Assembly (NCBI GenBank): GCA_903897565.1
Contig: CAIUCF010000713.1
Location: 1 to 5,319, forward strand
DNA: 5,319 nucleotides
Direction: 5' to 3'
Origin: an uncultured Rhodospirillales bacterium
GTDB taxonomy: Bacteria; Pseudomonadota; Alphaproteobacteria; ATCC43930; CGMCC-115725
The notes under the pieces: generated by a model
Databases searched by the model: none
The model's input: only the letters and a program-made list of their open reading frames with translations
Told to the model about the DNA's origin: nothing
Part shown: one piece after another, positions 1-5,319 of the stretch
How positions within the stretch are numbered: the stretch's first letter is position 1
Layout of the letters: each line of letters begins with the position of its first letter
Program-made: the position numbers and the translations under genes

Positions 1-752
1 CTCACCGCCGCGCTCAGCGCCTCGCCGGCCTGGTCCTTGGCTTGTGCTGTCACCGAACCGCCGACGGCGAAGCTGATCAGGCCGTCGCCGTAGAAATCCA
101 GGGTCGCGATCGTGCCCGAGGCCAGCACGACCCGGCCCAGCCGGGCGGCGATGACGCCGTTGTTCGCGACACCGGGTGCCACCAGCCCGGCGAGGCCTTC
201 CTGGCCGATCGAGATCGAACCGTCATTGACGATGCTGGCGTCCGGTTTGCCGGCCTGATCGAGCATCAGCGCGCCGCCTTTGGCGAAGGCCTGCAGCGCG
301 GCCTGCGAGGCCGTCGCCGTCGAGGCGACGATCGAGGCGACGTCGACATGGGATCCGGGGCCGAACCAGATGCCGTTGGGGTTGGCCAGGACCACCTGGC
401 CGTTCGACTTCAGGCTGCCGAAGATCTGCGAGGGGTCGGCACCGACGACCTGGTTGAGGGTCAGCGAACTGCTGGTCGGCTGATTGATGGTGACGGTGTG
501 GCCGGCCGCGATCGAGAAACCGTTCCACATGATCGCCGTCCGTGCGGTGGCGGTGTCGATCTGCAGCGACGCCGCGTCCGGCTGGCTGATGATGGCGGTG
601 CCGAGCGCGACCCGGCCGCCATCGGGCAGCGTGGCGTCGGCGGCGTTGGCGGGACGGAGACCGGCGAACCCGCTCAGTCCTGCTAGGGACAAGGCAAGGG
701 CGGTGCCGCCGAGGGCACGCCGATTGCGGCTGAAGAAACTGCGATGTCCCAA
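1..752 (-). CDS. Filamentous haemagglutinin-like TPS exoprotein (adhesin), N-terminal part, cut by window edge
   Basis: This is the N-terminal 250 codons of a secreted two-partner-secretion (TpsA-type) protein; the C-terminus lies beyond base 1. I place the start at TTG (752-750) because GGAGG lies 7 nt upstream (764-760) and no in-frame ATG or GTG occurs nearby. Residues 1-37 look like a long Sec signal peptide: a basic region with RNRR at 9-12, a hydrophobic stretch at about 13-32, and a likely cleavage after ANA (35-37). Residues 38 to about 230 resemble the haemagglutination-activity/TPS domain: WNGFSIAAG (76-84), INQP (89-92), LNQVVGADPSQIFG (99-112), SNGQVVLANPNGIWF (116-130, with the family's NPNG motif) and FYGDGLISFAV (220-230). 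In the family this domain folds as a beta-helix and is recognised by a TpsB outer-membrane pore for export; no TpsB gene is visible here. It is transcribed divergently from a GT41 glycosyltransferase. The family call is confident. Adhesin function is an inference, since some relatives are haemolysins or contact-dependent inhibition toxins distinguished by the unseen C-terminus. Confidence 0.88.
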   Translation of the reverse strand, partial: MGHRSFFSRNRRALGGTALALSLAGLSGFAGLRPANAADATLPDGGRVALGTAIISQPDAASLQIDTATARTAIMWNGFSIAAGHTVTINQPTSSSLTLNQVVGADPSQIFGSLKSNGQVVLANPNGIWFGPGSHVDVASIVASTATASQAALQAFAKGGALMLDQAGKPDASIVNDGSISIGQEGLAGLVAPGVANNGVIAARLGRVVLASGTIATLDFYGDGLISFAVGGSVTAQAKDQAGEALSAAV

Positions 753-875
753 AGCGAGGCCTCCGGGTCGGCGTCGTTCGATACTGGGCGATACCCTCGC
801 TGTGGTTGTATCACCAAAAATCGGATTCGCGAGTCTGGAAGCGTGCAATGGCCACGAGGGCGGACAGAATAGCCC
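753..875. promoter_or_regulatory. Divergent intergenic region with GATAC-type repeats, probable promoters for both flanking genes
   Basis: This 123-bp gap separates two divergently transcribed genes and must hold the start signals of the leftward gene. On the minus strand a weak sigma70-like arrangement is visible: TTGGTG (817-812) and TATCGC (793-788), 18 nt apart, which would leave a leader of about 30 nt. GATAC occurs at 780-784 and 790-794 (one helical turn apart), and its inverse GTATC at 808-812. The best pair is GGCGATAC (787-794) against GTATCACC (808-815), an inverted repeat with 7 of 8 positions matching. It overlaps both promoter elements, as an operator might. No convincing rightward promoter was found. 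If the glycosyltransferase starts at 969, the gap extends to 968. Confidence 0.4.
760..764 (-). promoter_or_regulatory. Shine-Dalgarno that decides the TTG start of the TPS exoprotein gene
   Basis: Read on the minus strand, GGAGG is followed by 7 nt and then TTG, which opens the frame carrying the signal peptide and TPS domain. The upstream in-frame stretch lacks ATG and GTG, so this site is the main evidence for the start. Confidence 0.6.
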
Positions 876-2951
876 ATGCCTGGTGACAGTTTTGCCGCCG
901 ACGCGGTGGGCGGCTGGGCTGCCCTCGTGCCCTTGTCCCCGATCTCCGCTTCATCGATATTCGCGGCCATGCCTGCCGATACCGAGCCCCTGTTCCGCGA
1001 CGCCTTTGCCTGGCACCAACAGGGCCGGATCGATGACGCCAGACGGCTCTATCAGCAGATCCTCGCCCTGGAGCCCGATCATCCCAAAGAGCTGCATCTG
1101 CTCGGGGTCGTCGCGGCGCAGGAGGGGGAACTGGAGACGGCGGTCGGGCTGCTGCAGCGCGCGGTCGCCGTCGCGCCTGACGCGGCAGGGGCGTGGCGCG
1201 ATCTCGGCGCGGCGCTGCTTGGGCTCGGTCGTCACGACGCGGCGCTTGCCGCGCTCGATCACGCCGTCGCGCTGAAGCCGGCGCTGGCGGTGGCGCATTT
1301 CCACCGCGCTTCGGTGCTGGCCGAGCTCAACCGTCGCGTGGAAGCCGTCGCCGCTTACGATCGCGTCCTCGACCTGACGCCCGACGACCCGCAGGCGCAT
1401 TACAATCGCGGCATCGTCCTGGCGGAACTGCAGCGTTTCGAGGCGGCGCTGGCGAGCTATGACCGGGCGCTGGCGCTCGATCCCGCAGACGGCAACGCCC
1501 ATCGCAACCGCGCCCTCGTCCTGGTCGAGCTCAAACGCTTCGATGCCGCGCTCGCCGCCTTCGACGCGGCGCTCGCGTTGCTGCCCGCGGATCCCGGATT
1601 GCTCGTCCAGCGCCTCGATGCCAAGCTCCGGCACTGTCGATGGGACGATCTGGATGCCGAGCTCGCCGCCGTCGCCGTCGCCGTCGAGGCTCCAGGCGCG
1701 GTGTGTGAGCCGTTCGCGCTGCTGGCTGCGATCGATGATCCGGCGCTGCTGCGACGCGCCGCCGCGAACTACGTTGCTGCGCACTGCCCGCCGGACCCGG
1801 CGCTGGGGCCGCTGGTGACGGTCGCGCGCGGCGGGCGGCTGCGCCTGGGCTATTTCTCCACCGATTTCCACGATCACGCGCTGGCCTATCTGGCGGCCGA
1901 TCTGTTCGAATGCCATGACCGCAGCGCGTTCGAGCTCGTCGCCTTTTCCCTCGGCCCGGAGTCCGATTCGCCGATGCGGCACCGGCTCGTCGCGGCGTTC
2001 GACAGTTTTCTGGACTTGCGCGACGCGAGGGATATCGACGTCGCCCGCCGGGCCCGCGCCCTCGGGATCGACGTCGCGATCGACCTCAACGGGTTCACGA
2101 CCGGGGCTCGCGAGGGGGTCTTCGCTCTGCGGGCGGCGCCGATCCAGGTGGCGTATCTCGGCTATCCGGGCACCATGGCGGCCCCCTATATCGACTACCT
2201 GATCGCCGACCGCTGCGTGATCCCGGATGAAGCGCGGCCGCATTACGCCGAGAAGATCGTCTACCTGCCGCACAGCTACCAGGCGAACGACCGCCAGCGG
2301 CCGATCGCGGCGGGGGAGGTCACCCGCGCGTCCGCCGGCTTGCCGGCCGATGGTTTCGTGTTCTGTTGTTTCAACAATAATTACAAGATCATGCCGCAGG
2401 TGTTCGCGGTGTGGATGCGGCTGCTGGGAGCGGTGCCGGGCAGCGTGCTGTGGTTGCTCGGCGACGGCACGACCGCGGCCAATCTGCGTTGCGAAGCGGC
2501 CGCGCGCGGGGTCGATCCCGCGCGCCTGGTCTTTGCCCCGCGCCTGGCCTACGCCGAGTACCTCGCGCGCTATCGCCTCGCCGATCTCTTCCTCGACACC
2601 CTGCCCTACAACGCCCACACCACCGCGAGCGACGCGCTGTGGGCCGGGTTACCGGTGCTGACCTGCGCCGGGCAATCGTTCCAGGCACGGGTGGCGGCGA
2701 GCCTGTTGCTGGCAGTCGGGTTGCCGGAGCTGGTGACCTCGGACCTCGGCGCCTATGAAGCCGAGGCGCTGGACCTGGCGCTGCGGCCGACGCGGCTCGC
2801 CGCGCTTCGGGCCAGACTGATCGCGAACCGGTCGACGGCAGCGCTGTTCGATACCCCCGGGCTCGCGGGCGCGCTCGAAGCCGGCTATGTCCGAATGTGC
2901 GACCGCCGCCAAGCGGGTCTGCCGCCCGCGGACCTCGTCATCGCAGTATGA
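876..2951 (+). CDS. TPR-repeat GT41 glycosyltransferase (SPINDLY / bacterial OGT-like)
   Basis: This 691-aa cytoplasmic protein joins a TPR domain to a GT41 (O-GlcNAc-transferase/SPINDLY) catalytic region. GT41 enzymes move a sugar from a nucleotide donor to Ser, Thr or Asn of proteins; donor and target here are unknown. Six consecutive 34-residue TPR units run over about 37-240, several ending in a Pro (for example ALALDP). The catalytic half begins near 322: GYFSTDFHDH (325-334, H334 aligning with the conserved OGT histidine), DLNGFT (403-408), APIQVAYLGYPGT (421-433), FNNNYKI (499-505, K504 at the UDP-phosphate lysine position) and NAHTTASDALWAGLPV (579-594, with the H-T-T motif at 581-583). 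No signal peptide or membrane segment is seen. The start is uncertain: ATG at 876 has a weak purine-rich upstream stretch (856-864), but family-like sequence begins only at the in-frame ATG at 969, which lacks a clear Shine-Dalgarno. Residues 1-31 resemble nothing I know. It lies divergent to a TPS adhesin gene and upstream of cpaE. Confidence 0.9.
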   Translation: MPGDSFAADAVGGWAALVPLSPISASSIFAAMPADTEPLFRDAFAWHQQGRIDDARRLYQQILALEPDHPKELHLLGVVAAQEGELETAVGLLQRAVAVAPDAAGAWRDLGAALLGLGRHDAALAALDHAVALKPALAVAHFHRASVLAELNRRVEAVAAYDRVLDLTPDDPQAHYNRGIVLAELQRFEAALASYDRALALDPADGNAHRNRALVLVELKRFDAALAAFDAALALLPADPGLLVQRLDAKLRHCRWDDLDAELAAVAVAVEAPGAVCEPFALLAAIDDPALLRRAAANYVAAHCPPDPALGPLVTVARGGRLRLGYFSTDFHDHALAYLAADLFECHDRSAFELVAFSLGPESDSPMRHRLVAAFDSFLDLRDARDIDVARRARALGIDVAIDLNGFTTGAREGVFALRAAPIQVAYLGYPGTMAAPYIDYLIADRCVIPDEARPHYAEKIVYLPHSYQANDRQRPIAAGEVTRASAGLPADGFVFCCFNNNYKIMPQVFAVWMRLLGAVPGSVLWLLGDGTTAANLRCEAAARGVDPARLVFAPRLAYAEYLARYRLADLFLDTLPYNAHTTASDALWAGLPVLTCAGQSFQARVAASLLLAVGLPELVTSDLGAYEAEALDLALRPTRLAALRARLIANRSTAALFDTPGLAGALEAGYVRMCDRRQAGLPPADLVIAV

Positions 2952-3001
2952 CGTTCGCGGTCCCGCGGATTACGCCGCGTTCGCCGACCGCCCGCATACG
3001 G

Positions 3002-3026
3002 TTAGTTAATCATCTTACCTAAATAT
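3002..3026 (+). promoter_or_regulatory. AT-rich island, candidate promoter or regulator-binding region of the cpaE-cpaF operon
   Basis: Only 5 of 25 bases are G or C in a very GC-rich neighbourhood. It contains TTAGTTAA (3002-3009) and TAAATA (3020-3025); the latter could serve as a degenerate -10 element. No convincing -35 lies at the proper distance, so the exact promoter is not resolved. Transcription from here would give a leader of roughly 100 nt before the cpaE ATG. Confidence 0.35.
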
Positions 3027-3054
3027 GTCCGCATGGTGGTTGCGGCGCCGCCGC

Positions 3055-3073
3055 CTGGTCGCGAAACGACCGG
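3055..3073 (+). other. Potential RNA hairpin in the cpaE leader
   Basis: CTGGTCG (3055-3061) can pair with CGACCGG (3067-3073), giving 7 pairs with one T-G wobble around a CGAAA loop. No T-run follows, so it is not a standard intrinsic terminator. It sits about 65 nt before the cpaE start codon and could stabilise the leader or arise by chance in GC-rich DNA. Confidence 0.3.
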
Positions 3074-3123
3074 CCTCGCGGGTTCCTGGCGTCGTCGCTG
3101 CTCTGTCACCGTCAAGGACAGCT

Positions 3124-3130
3124 GGAGAAG
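3124..3130 (+). promoter_or_regulatory. Shine-Dalgarno of cpaE
   Basis: GGAGAAG lies 7 nt before the ATG at 3138. It favours this start over the in-frame ATG at 3033, which has no ribosome-binding site and would add 35 residues unlike the family. Confidence 0.65.
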
Positions 3131-3137
3131 AATAGAC

Positions 3138-4337
3138 ATGCCTGGTGAGACTCCCGCCCCCGCGAGCACCGCAGCCCCGGAAGCCGTCGCCGCGTTTCTC
3201 GGCGACAAGGAATCGATGGCCGTCGTCCGTGAGTGCTTCCGCCAGCTCGAGAATGCCGAGCCCTATGTCGGCAGCGGCTCCATCACGACCGCGATCGACG
3301 CCCTCGCCAAGACGCCTTCGCCACGAATCCTGCTCGTCGATATCTCCGGGATCGCCGATCCTCTGGCGCAGGTGCATCGGCTCGCCGATGTCTGCGACCC
3401 CTCGACCGCGGTGGTCGTCGTCGGCGACCGCAACGATGTCGTGCTCTATCGCAACATGAAGGATCTCGGCATCGTCGAGTATCTGTTCAAGCCGCTTACC
3501 CTCGACCTGACCTTGCGGGCCTGTCGCGCCTGCCGCGCCGACCCGGGTGCGGCCGCCTCCGCTGTCGATGGCCGCAAAGGCAAGCTGGTGACCATCATCG
3601 GCGTTCGCGGCGGGGCGGGATCGACCACTGTGGCCGTGAACATGGCCTCGTATTTCGCCACCCAGCTGAGCCGGGATGTCGCCCTGCTCGATCTCGATCT
3701 GGTCGGCGGCGACGCCGCCTTGCAGCTCGACGTCGCGGCATCCGACGGGCTGCACGAGGCGCTCGCGCATCCCGATCGCATCGACGAGTTGTTCGTCACG
3801 CGCGCCGCGATCAAGGTCGGGCCGAAACTGCACCTGTTCGCGGCGACCGAACCCCTCGGCGATACCAAAATCCTCGATGACCAGGCGATCATGAAGCTGC
3901 TCGGGTATCTGCAGCAGCGGCATCGTTATGTCTTCGTCGATGCCCCCGTCACCGCCGGCATCCATCTCGACCGTCTGATCGCAGTGTCGGGCACGATCGT
4001 GCTGGTGGCGGAGCCCAGCCTGATCGCCGCCCGCGAGATCGGACGCTGGCAGGACAAGATTGCGACGCTGCGGCCGGCGGCCAATATCTGTCGTATCCTC
4101 AACAAGGCAGGGGAGCCGGGCGGCCTGTCGACCTCGGATTTCGCTGCTGCGAGCGGCCACCCGGTTACGCTCACGATTCCCGCGGACGCCGAAATTCTAC
4201 GCGGCGCGAATTCCGGCATCCCGGCAATCACGGATTCGGCGGCGTTGCGCCGGGCGCTCGGCCCGCTGATCCGCGATTTGACCGGTGAAATCGACAGCGA
4301 ACCGCGCTCGCTGCTGTCACGGATGCTTGGCAAGTGA
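3138..4337 (+). CDS. cpaE: CpaE/TadZ-like pilus assembly protein (pseudo-receiver plus MinD/ParA-type ATPase fold)
   Basis: This 399-aa protein matches the CpaE/TadZ family, cytoplasmic factors that place and organise the Flp/Tad pilus machine, often at a cell pole. Residues about 25-135 look like a receiver-type domain: ILLVDIS (64-70, with D68 at the phospho-acceptor position), VVVVGDRND (92-100) and EYLFKPL (114-120, with the conserved Lys at 118). The N-terminal acidic pair is not evident, so phosphorylation is doubtful. Residues about 148-385 form a SIMIBI (MinD/ParA-like) domain: a degenerate P-loop GVRGGAGSTT (155-164), switch-I-like LLDLDLVGGD (183-192) and Walker-B-like YVFVDAP (264-270). 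Both lysines of the MinD-type motif are replaced (R157 and S162); relaxed motifs are known in this family. A 15-residue Ala/Pro-rich N-terminus precedes the domains. The start is set by GGAGAAG upstream. The TGA stop overlaps the GTG start of cpaF, indicating an operon and translational coupling. An orphan MinD-like ATPase is the alternative, made unlikely by cpaF. Confidence 0.9.
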   Translation: MPGETPAPASTAAPEAVAAFLGDKESMAVVRECFRQLENAEPYVGSGSITTAIDALAKTPSPRILLVDISGIADPLAQVHRLADVCDPSTAVVVVGDRNDVVLYRNMKDLGIVEYLFKPLTLDLTLRACRACRADPGAAASAVDGRKGKLVTIIGVRGGAGSTTVAVNMASYFATQLSRDVALLDLDLVGGDAALQLDVAASDGLHEALAHPDRIDELFVTRAAIKVGPKLHLFAATEPLGDTKILDDQAIMKLLGYLQQRHRYVFVDAPVTAGIHLDRLIAVSGTIVLVAEPSLIAAREIGRWQDKIATLRPAANICRILNKAGEPGGLSTSDFAAASGHPVTLTIPADAEILRGANSGIPAITDSAALRRALGPLIRDLTGEIDSEPRSLLSRMLGK

Positions 4338-5319
4338 CGCCGCCGTTCGGCCGCCGCGCCTCGCCACCGACGCCGCCGGCAGACCTCCCCGCCGTCGCTG
4401 CAGATCCGCAACCTGCGGCCGTCGCGCCTGAGGTCGTGGCGCCGCCGCCGGCCCCTGCGGCGGCACCGATCCGGCTGCCGCCTGTCCCCGAGCCCGAAGC
4501 GCCTTGGATCGGGATCGATGCCCAGCGCGAGGGACGCCATCCGCCGGAGGTAATCCGCGATCTCGTCCTTGCCAAGCTCGATCCGGTGGCCGCCGCGCGC
4601 TGCACCGACATCGAACTCGAGCGCATGCTCGAACGCATGATCGTGACCGCTGCCGACCAGCACAGCGTGCTGCTCAATAGCGACGAGCAGCACGTCATCA
4701 CACGCGACCTCGTCAACGACATCATGGGGCTCGGCCCGCTCGAGCGCCTGCTGCATCAGGAGGACATCACCGACATCCTGGTGAACGGGGCGGGGCACGT
4801 CTATGTCGAGCGCCACGGCAAGCTCGAACTCACCGAGATCCGCTTCCGCTCCGACGCCCATGTCGTCCACATCGCCCATCGCATCGCCGCATCGGTCGGC
4901 CGCCATGTCGATGTTTCCAGCCCGATGCTCGATGCCCGGCTCGCCGATGGCAGCCGGGTCAATGTCATCGTGCCGCCGGTCAGCATCGATGGCCCGTGCA
5001 TCTCGATCCGCAAATTCTCCCACGCCTTCATCGGGCTCGAGGACATGGTCAAGCTCGACAGCCTGTCGCCGCAGCTCGCGCGCTTCCTCGACATCGTCTG
5101 CCATTGTCGCCTGAATATCGTCATTTCCGGGGGTACCGGCTCGGGCAAGACGACCCTACTCGGCGCCATGTCGCGGTTCATCGATGCCAGCGAGCGGACG
5201 ATCACAATCGAGGATTCGGCCGAATTGCGGCTGCAGCAACCCCATGTGATCCGGCTTGAGACGCGGCCGCCGAGTCTCCAGGGCGAGGGCGAAATCACCC
5301 AGCGCGATCTCCTGCGCAA
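4334..5319 (+). CDS. cpaF: CpaF/TadA-type pilus assembly ATPase, cut by right window edge
   Basis: This is the first 328 codons of the hexameric secretion ATPase (type II/IV secretion family) that powers Flp/Tad pilus assembly at the inner membrane. The frame is open from GTG at 4334, which overlaps the cpaE stop as GTGA. Only a weak ribosome-binding site is seen, so reinitiation after cpaE is likely. Residues 3-57 are Pro/Ala-rich (20 prolines), probably a flexible extension; a later start within it cannot be excluded. The N-terminal domain spans about 70-250: DIMGLGPLERLL (129-140), DITDILVNG (144-152), VYVERHGKLELT (156-167), ADGSRVNVIVPP (204-215) and SIRKF (224-228). The nucleotide-binding domain follows: NIVISGGTGSGKTT (261-274, Walker A with K272) and TITIEDSAEL (289-298, the Asp box with E293 and D294). 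The sequence stops in EITQRDLLR (320-328), just before the expected His box and Walker B. VirB11 paralogues are less likely given the adjacent cpaE. Confidence 0.93.
   Translation, partial: MTPPFGRRASPPTPPADLPAVAADPQPAAVAPEVVAPPPAPAAAPIRLPPVPEPEAPWIGIDAQREGRHPPEVIRDLVLAKLDPVAAARCTDIELERMLERMIVTAADQHSVLLNSDEQHVITRDLVNDIMGLGPLERLLHQEDITDILVNGAGHVYVERHGKLELTEIRFRSDAHVVHIAHRIAASVGRHVDVSSPMLDARLADGSRVNVIVPPVSIDGPCISIRKFSHAFIGLEDMVKLDSLSPQLARFLDIVCHCRLNIVISGGTGSGKTTLLGAMSRFIDASERTITIEDSAELRLQQPHVIRLETRPPSLQGEGEITQRDLLR

Larger units (their letters stand above)
2952..3137. other. 186-bp intergenic region upstream of cpaE
   Basis: No gene is recognisable here. From left to right it holds a small GC-rich inverted repeat just after the glycosyltransferase stop (2953-2970, 4-bp CGCG stem extended by weak pairs, no T-run), a sharply AT-rich island (3002-3026), a 7-bp hairpin (3055-3073), and the cpaE ribosome-binding site (3124-3130). 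The size and AT island suggest that cpaE has its own promoter and is not simply read through from the glycosyltransferase gene. Confidence 0.5.

Noticed and set aside
5..33. Twin-arginine (Tat) signal in the TPS exoprotein, suggested by residues RNRRAL
   Set aside because: These are residue-level features near 720-740 on the minus strand. The motif lacks the usual Phe-Leu-Lys after the arginine pair, and TPS exoproteins use Sec with long basic signal peptides.
42..686. 214-codon plus-strand open frame
   Set aside because: It overlaps the TPS-domain gene on the other strand, and the product shows no family features.
683..970. 95-codon minus-strand open frame across the adhesin start region
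   Set aside because: It is out of frame with the TPS signal peptide and domain, stops within the signal-peptide region, and shows no motif.
484..1275. 263-codon plus-strand open frame spanning the divergent promoter region
   Set aside because: It runs across the adhesin start, the intergenic region and the first TPRs of the glycosyltransferase. Its Arg/Ser/Pro-rich composition is typical of a shadow frame.
951..2618. Long 555-codon open frame on the minus strand
   Set aside because: It lies entirely antisense to the TPR-GT41 gene, is rich in Arg/Gln/Asp-type low-complexity composition with no recognisable domain, and is a typical shadow frame in GC-rich DNA.
2953..2970. Intrinsic terminator after the glycosyltransferase gene
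   Set aside because: The CGCG stem has only 4 strong pairs extended by wobble pairs, the loop is 4 nt, and no T-run follows.
3002..3026. CtrA-type site (TTAA-N7-TTAA) upstream of cpaE
   Set aside because: Only one TTAA half-site (3006-3009) is present. The nearest partial second halves are at the wrong spacing on either strand.
3033..3137. Upstream in-frame ATG extension of cpaE
   Set aside because: There is no ribosome-binding site before 3033, and the added 35 residues do not resemble the family. The ATG at 3138 has a good Shine-Dalgarno.
3015..4160. 381-codon open frame on the minus strand
   Set aside because: It is antisense to cpaE, whose motifs and ribosome-binding site are clear. 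The antisense product has no recognisable motif.
3926..5104. 392-codon open frame on the minus strand
   Set aside because: It is antisense to the end of cpaE and to cpaF. The plus-strand frame carries Walker A and the Asp box, so this is a shadow.

Overview
The window is GC-rich (GC concentrated at third codon positions) and reads as a chromosomal segment of a Gram-negative alphaproteobacterium. Rhodospirillales/Acetobacteraceae-like is my guess from composition and gene content only. Support comes from a two-partner-secretion adhesin with a signal peptide, a bacterial SPINDLY/OGT-type glycosyltransferase, and the Cpa/Tad pilus genes cpaE and cpaF. Four protein genes fill almost all of it. 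No RNA gene, IS element, CRISPR array or long repeat was seen.

Layout. Bases 1-752 (minus strand) hold the N-terminal 250 codons of a secreted filamentous-haemagglutinin-like TPS exoprotein. It runs off the left edge and apparently starts at TTG behind a good Shine-Dalgarno. Bases 753-875 are a short divergent promoter region with GATAC-type repeats. Bases 876-2951 (plus) encode a 691-aa TPR plus GT41 (SPINDLY/O-GlcNAc-transferase-like) protein. Bases 2952-3137 are a 186-bp gap with a sharp AT-rich island and a hairpin. Bases 3138-4337 (plus) encode a CpaE/TadZ-like protein. From 4334 to the right edge (plus) lies cpaF, starting at a GTG that overlaps the cpaE stop by 4 nt and cut off by the window after the Walker A and Asp-box region.

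How they work together. cpaE and cpaF are an operon core for a type IVc (Flp/Tad) pilus: CpaE is the MinD/ParA-like localisation factor and CpaF the secretion/assembly ATPase. The left half pairs a putative surface adhesin with a divergently transcribed protein glycosyltransferase. All four genes therefore plausibly concern surface attachment. The most interesting inference is that the GT41 enzyme modifies either the neighbouring TPS adhesin (functionally parallel to HMW1C/HMW1A) or a Flp pilus component. The sequence shows proximity only, not substrate identity.
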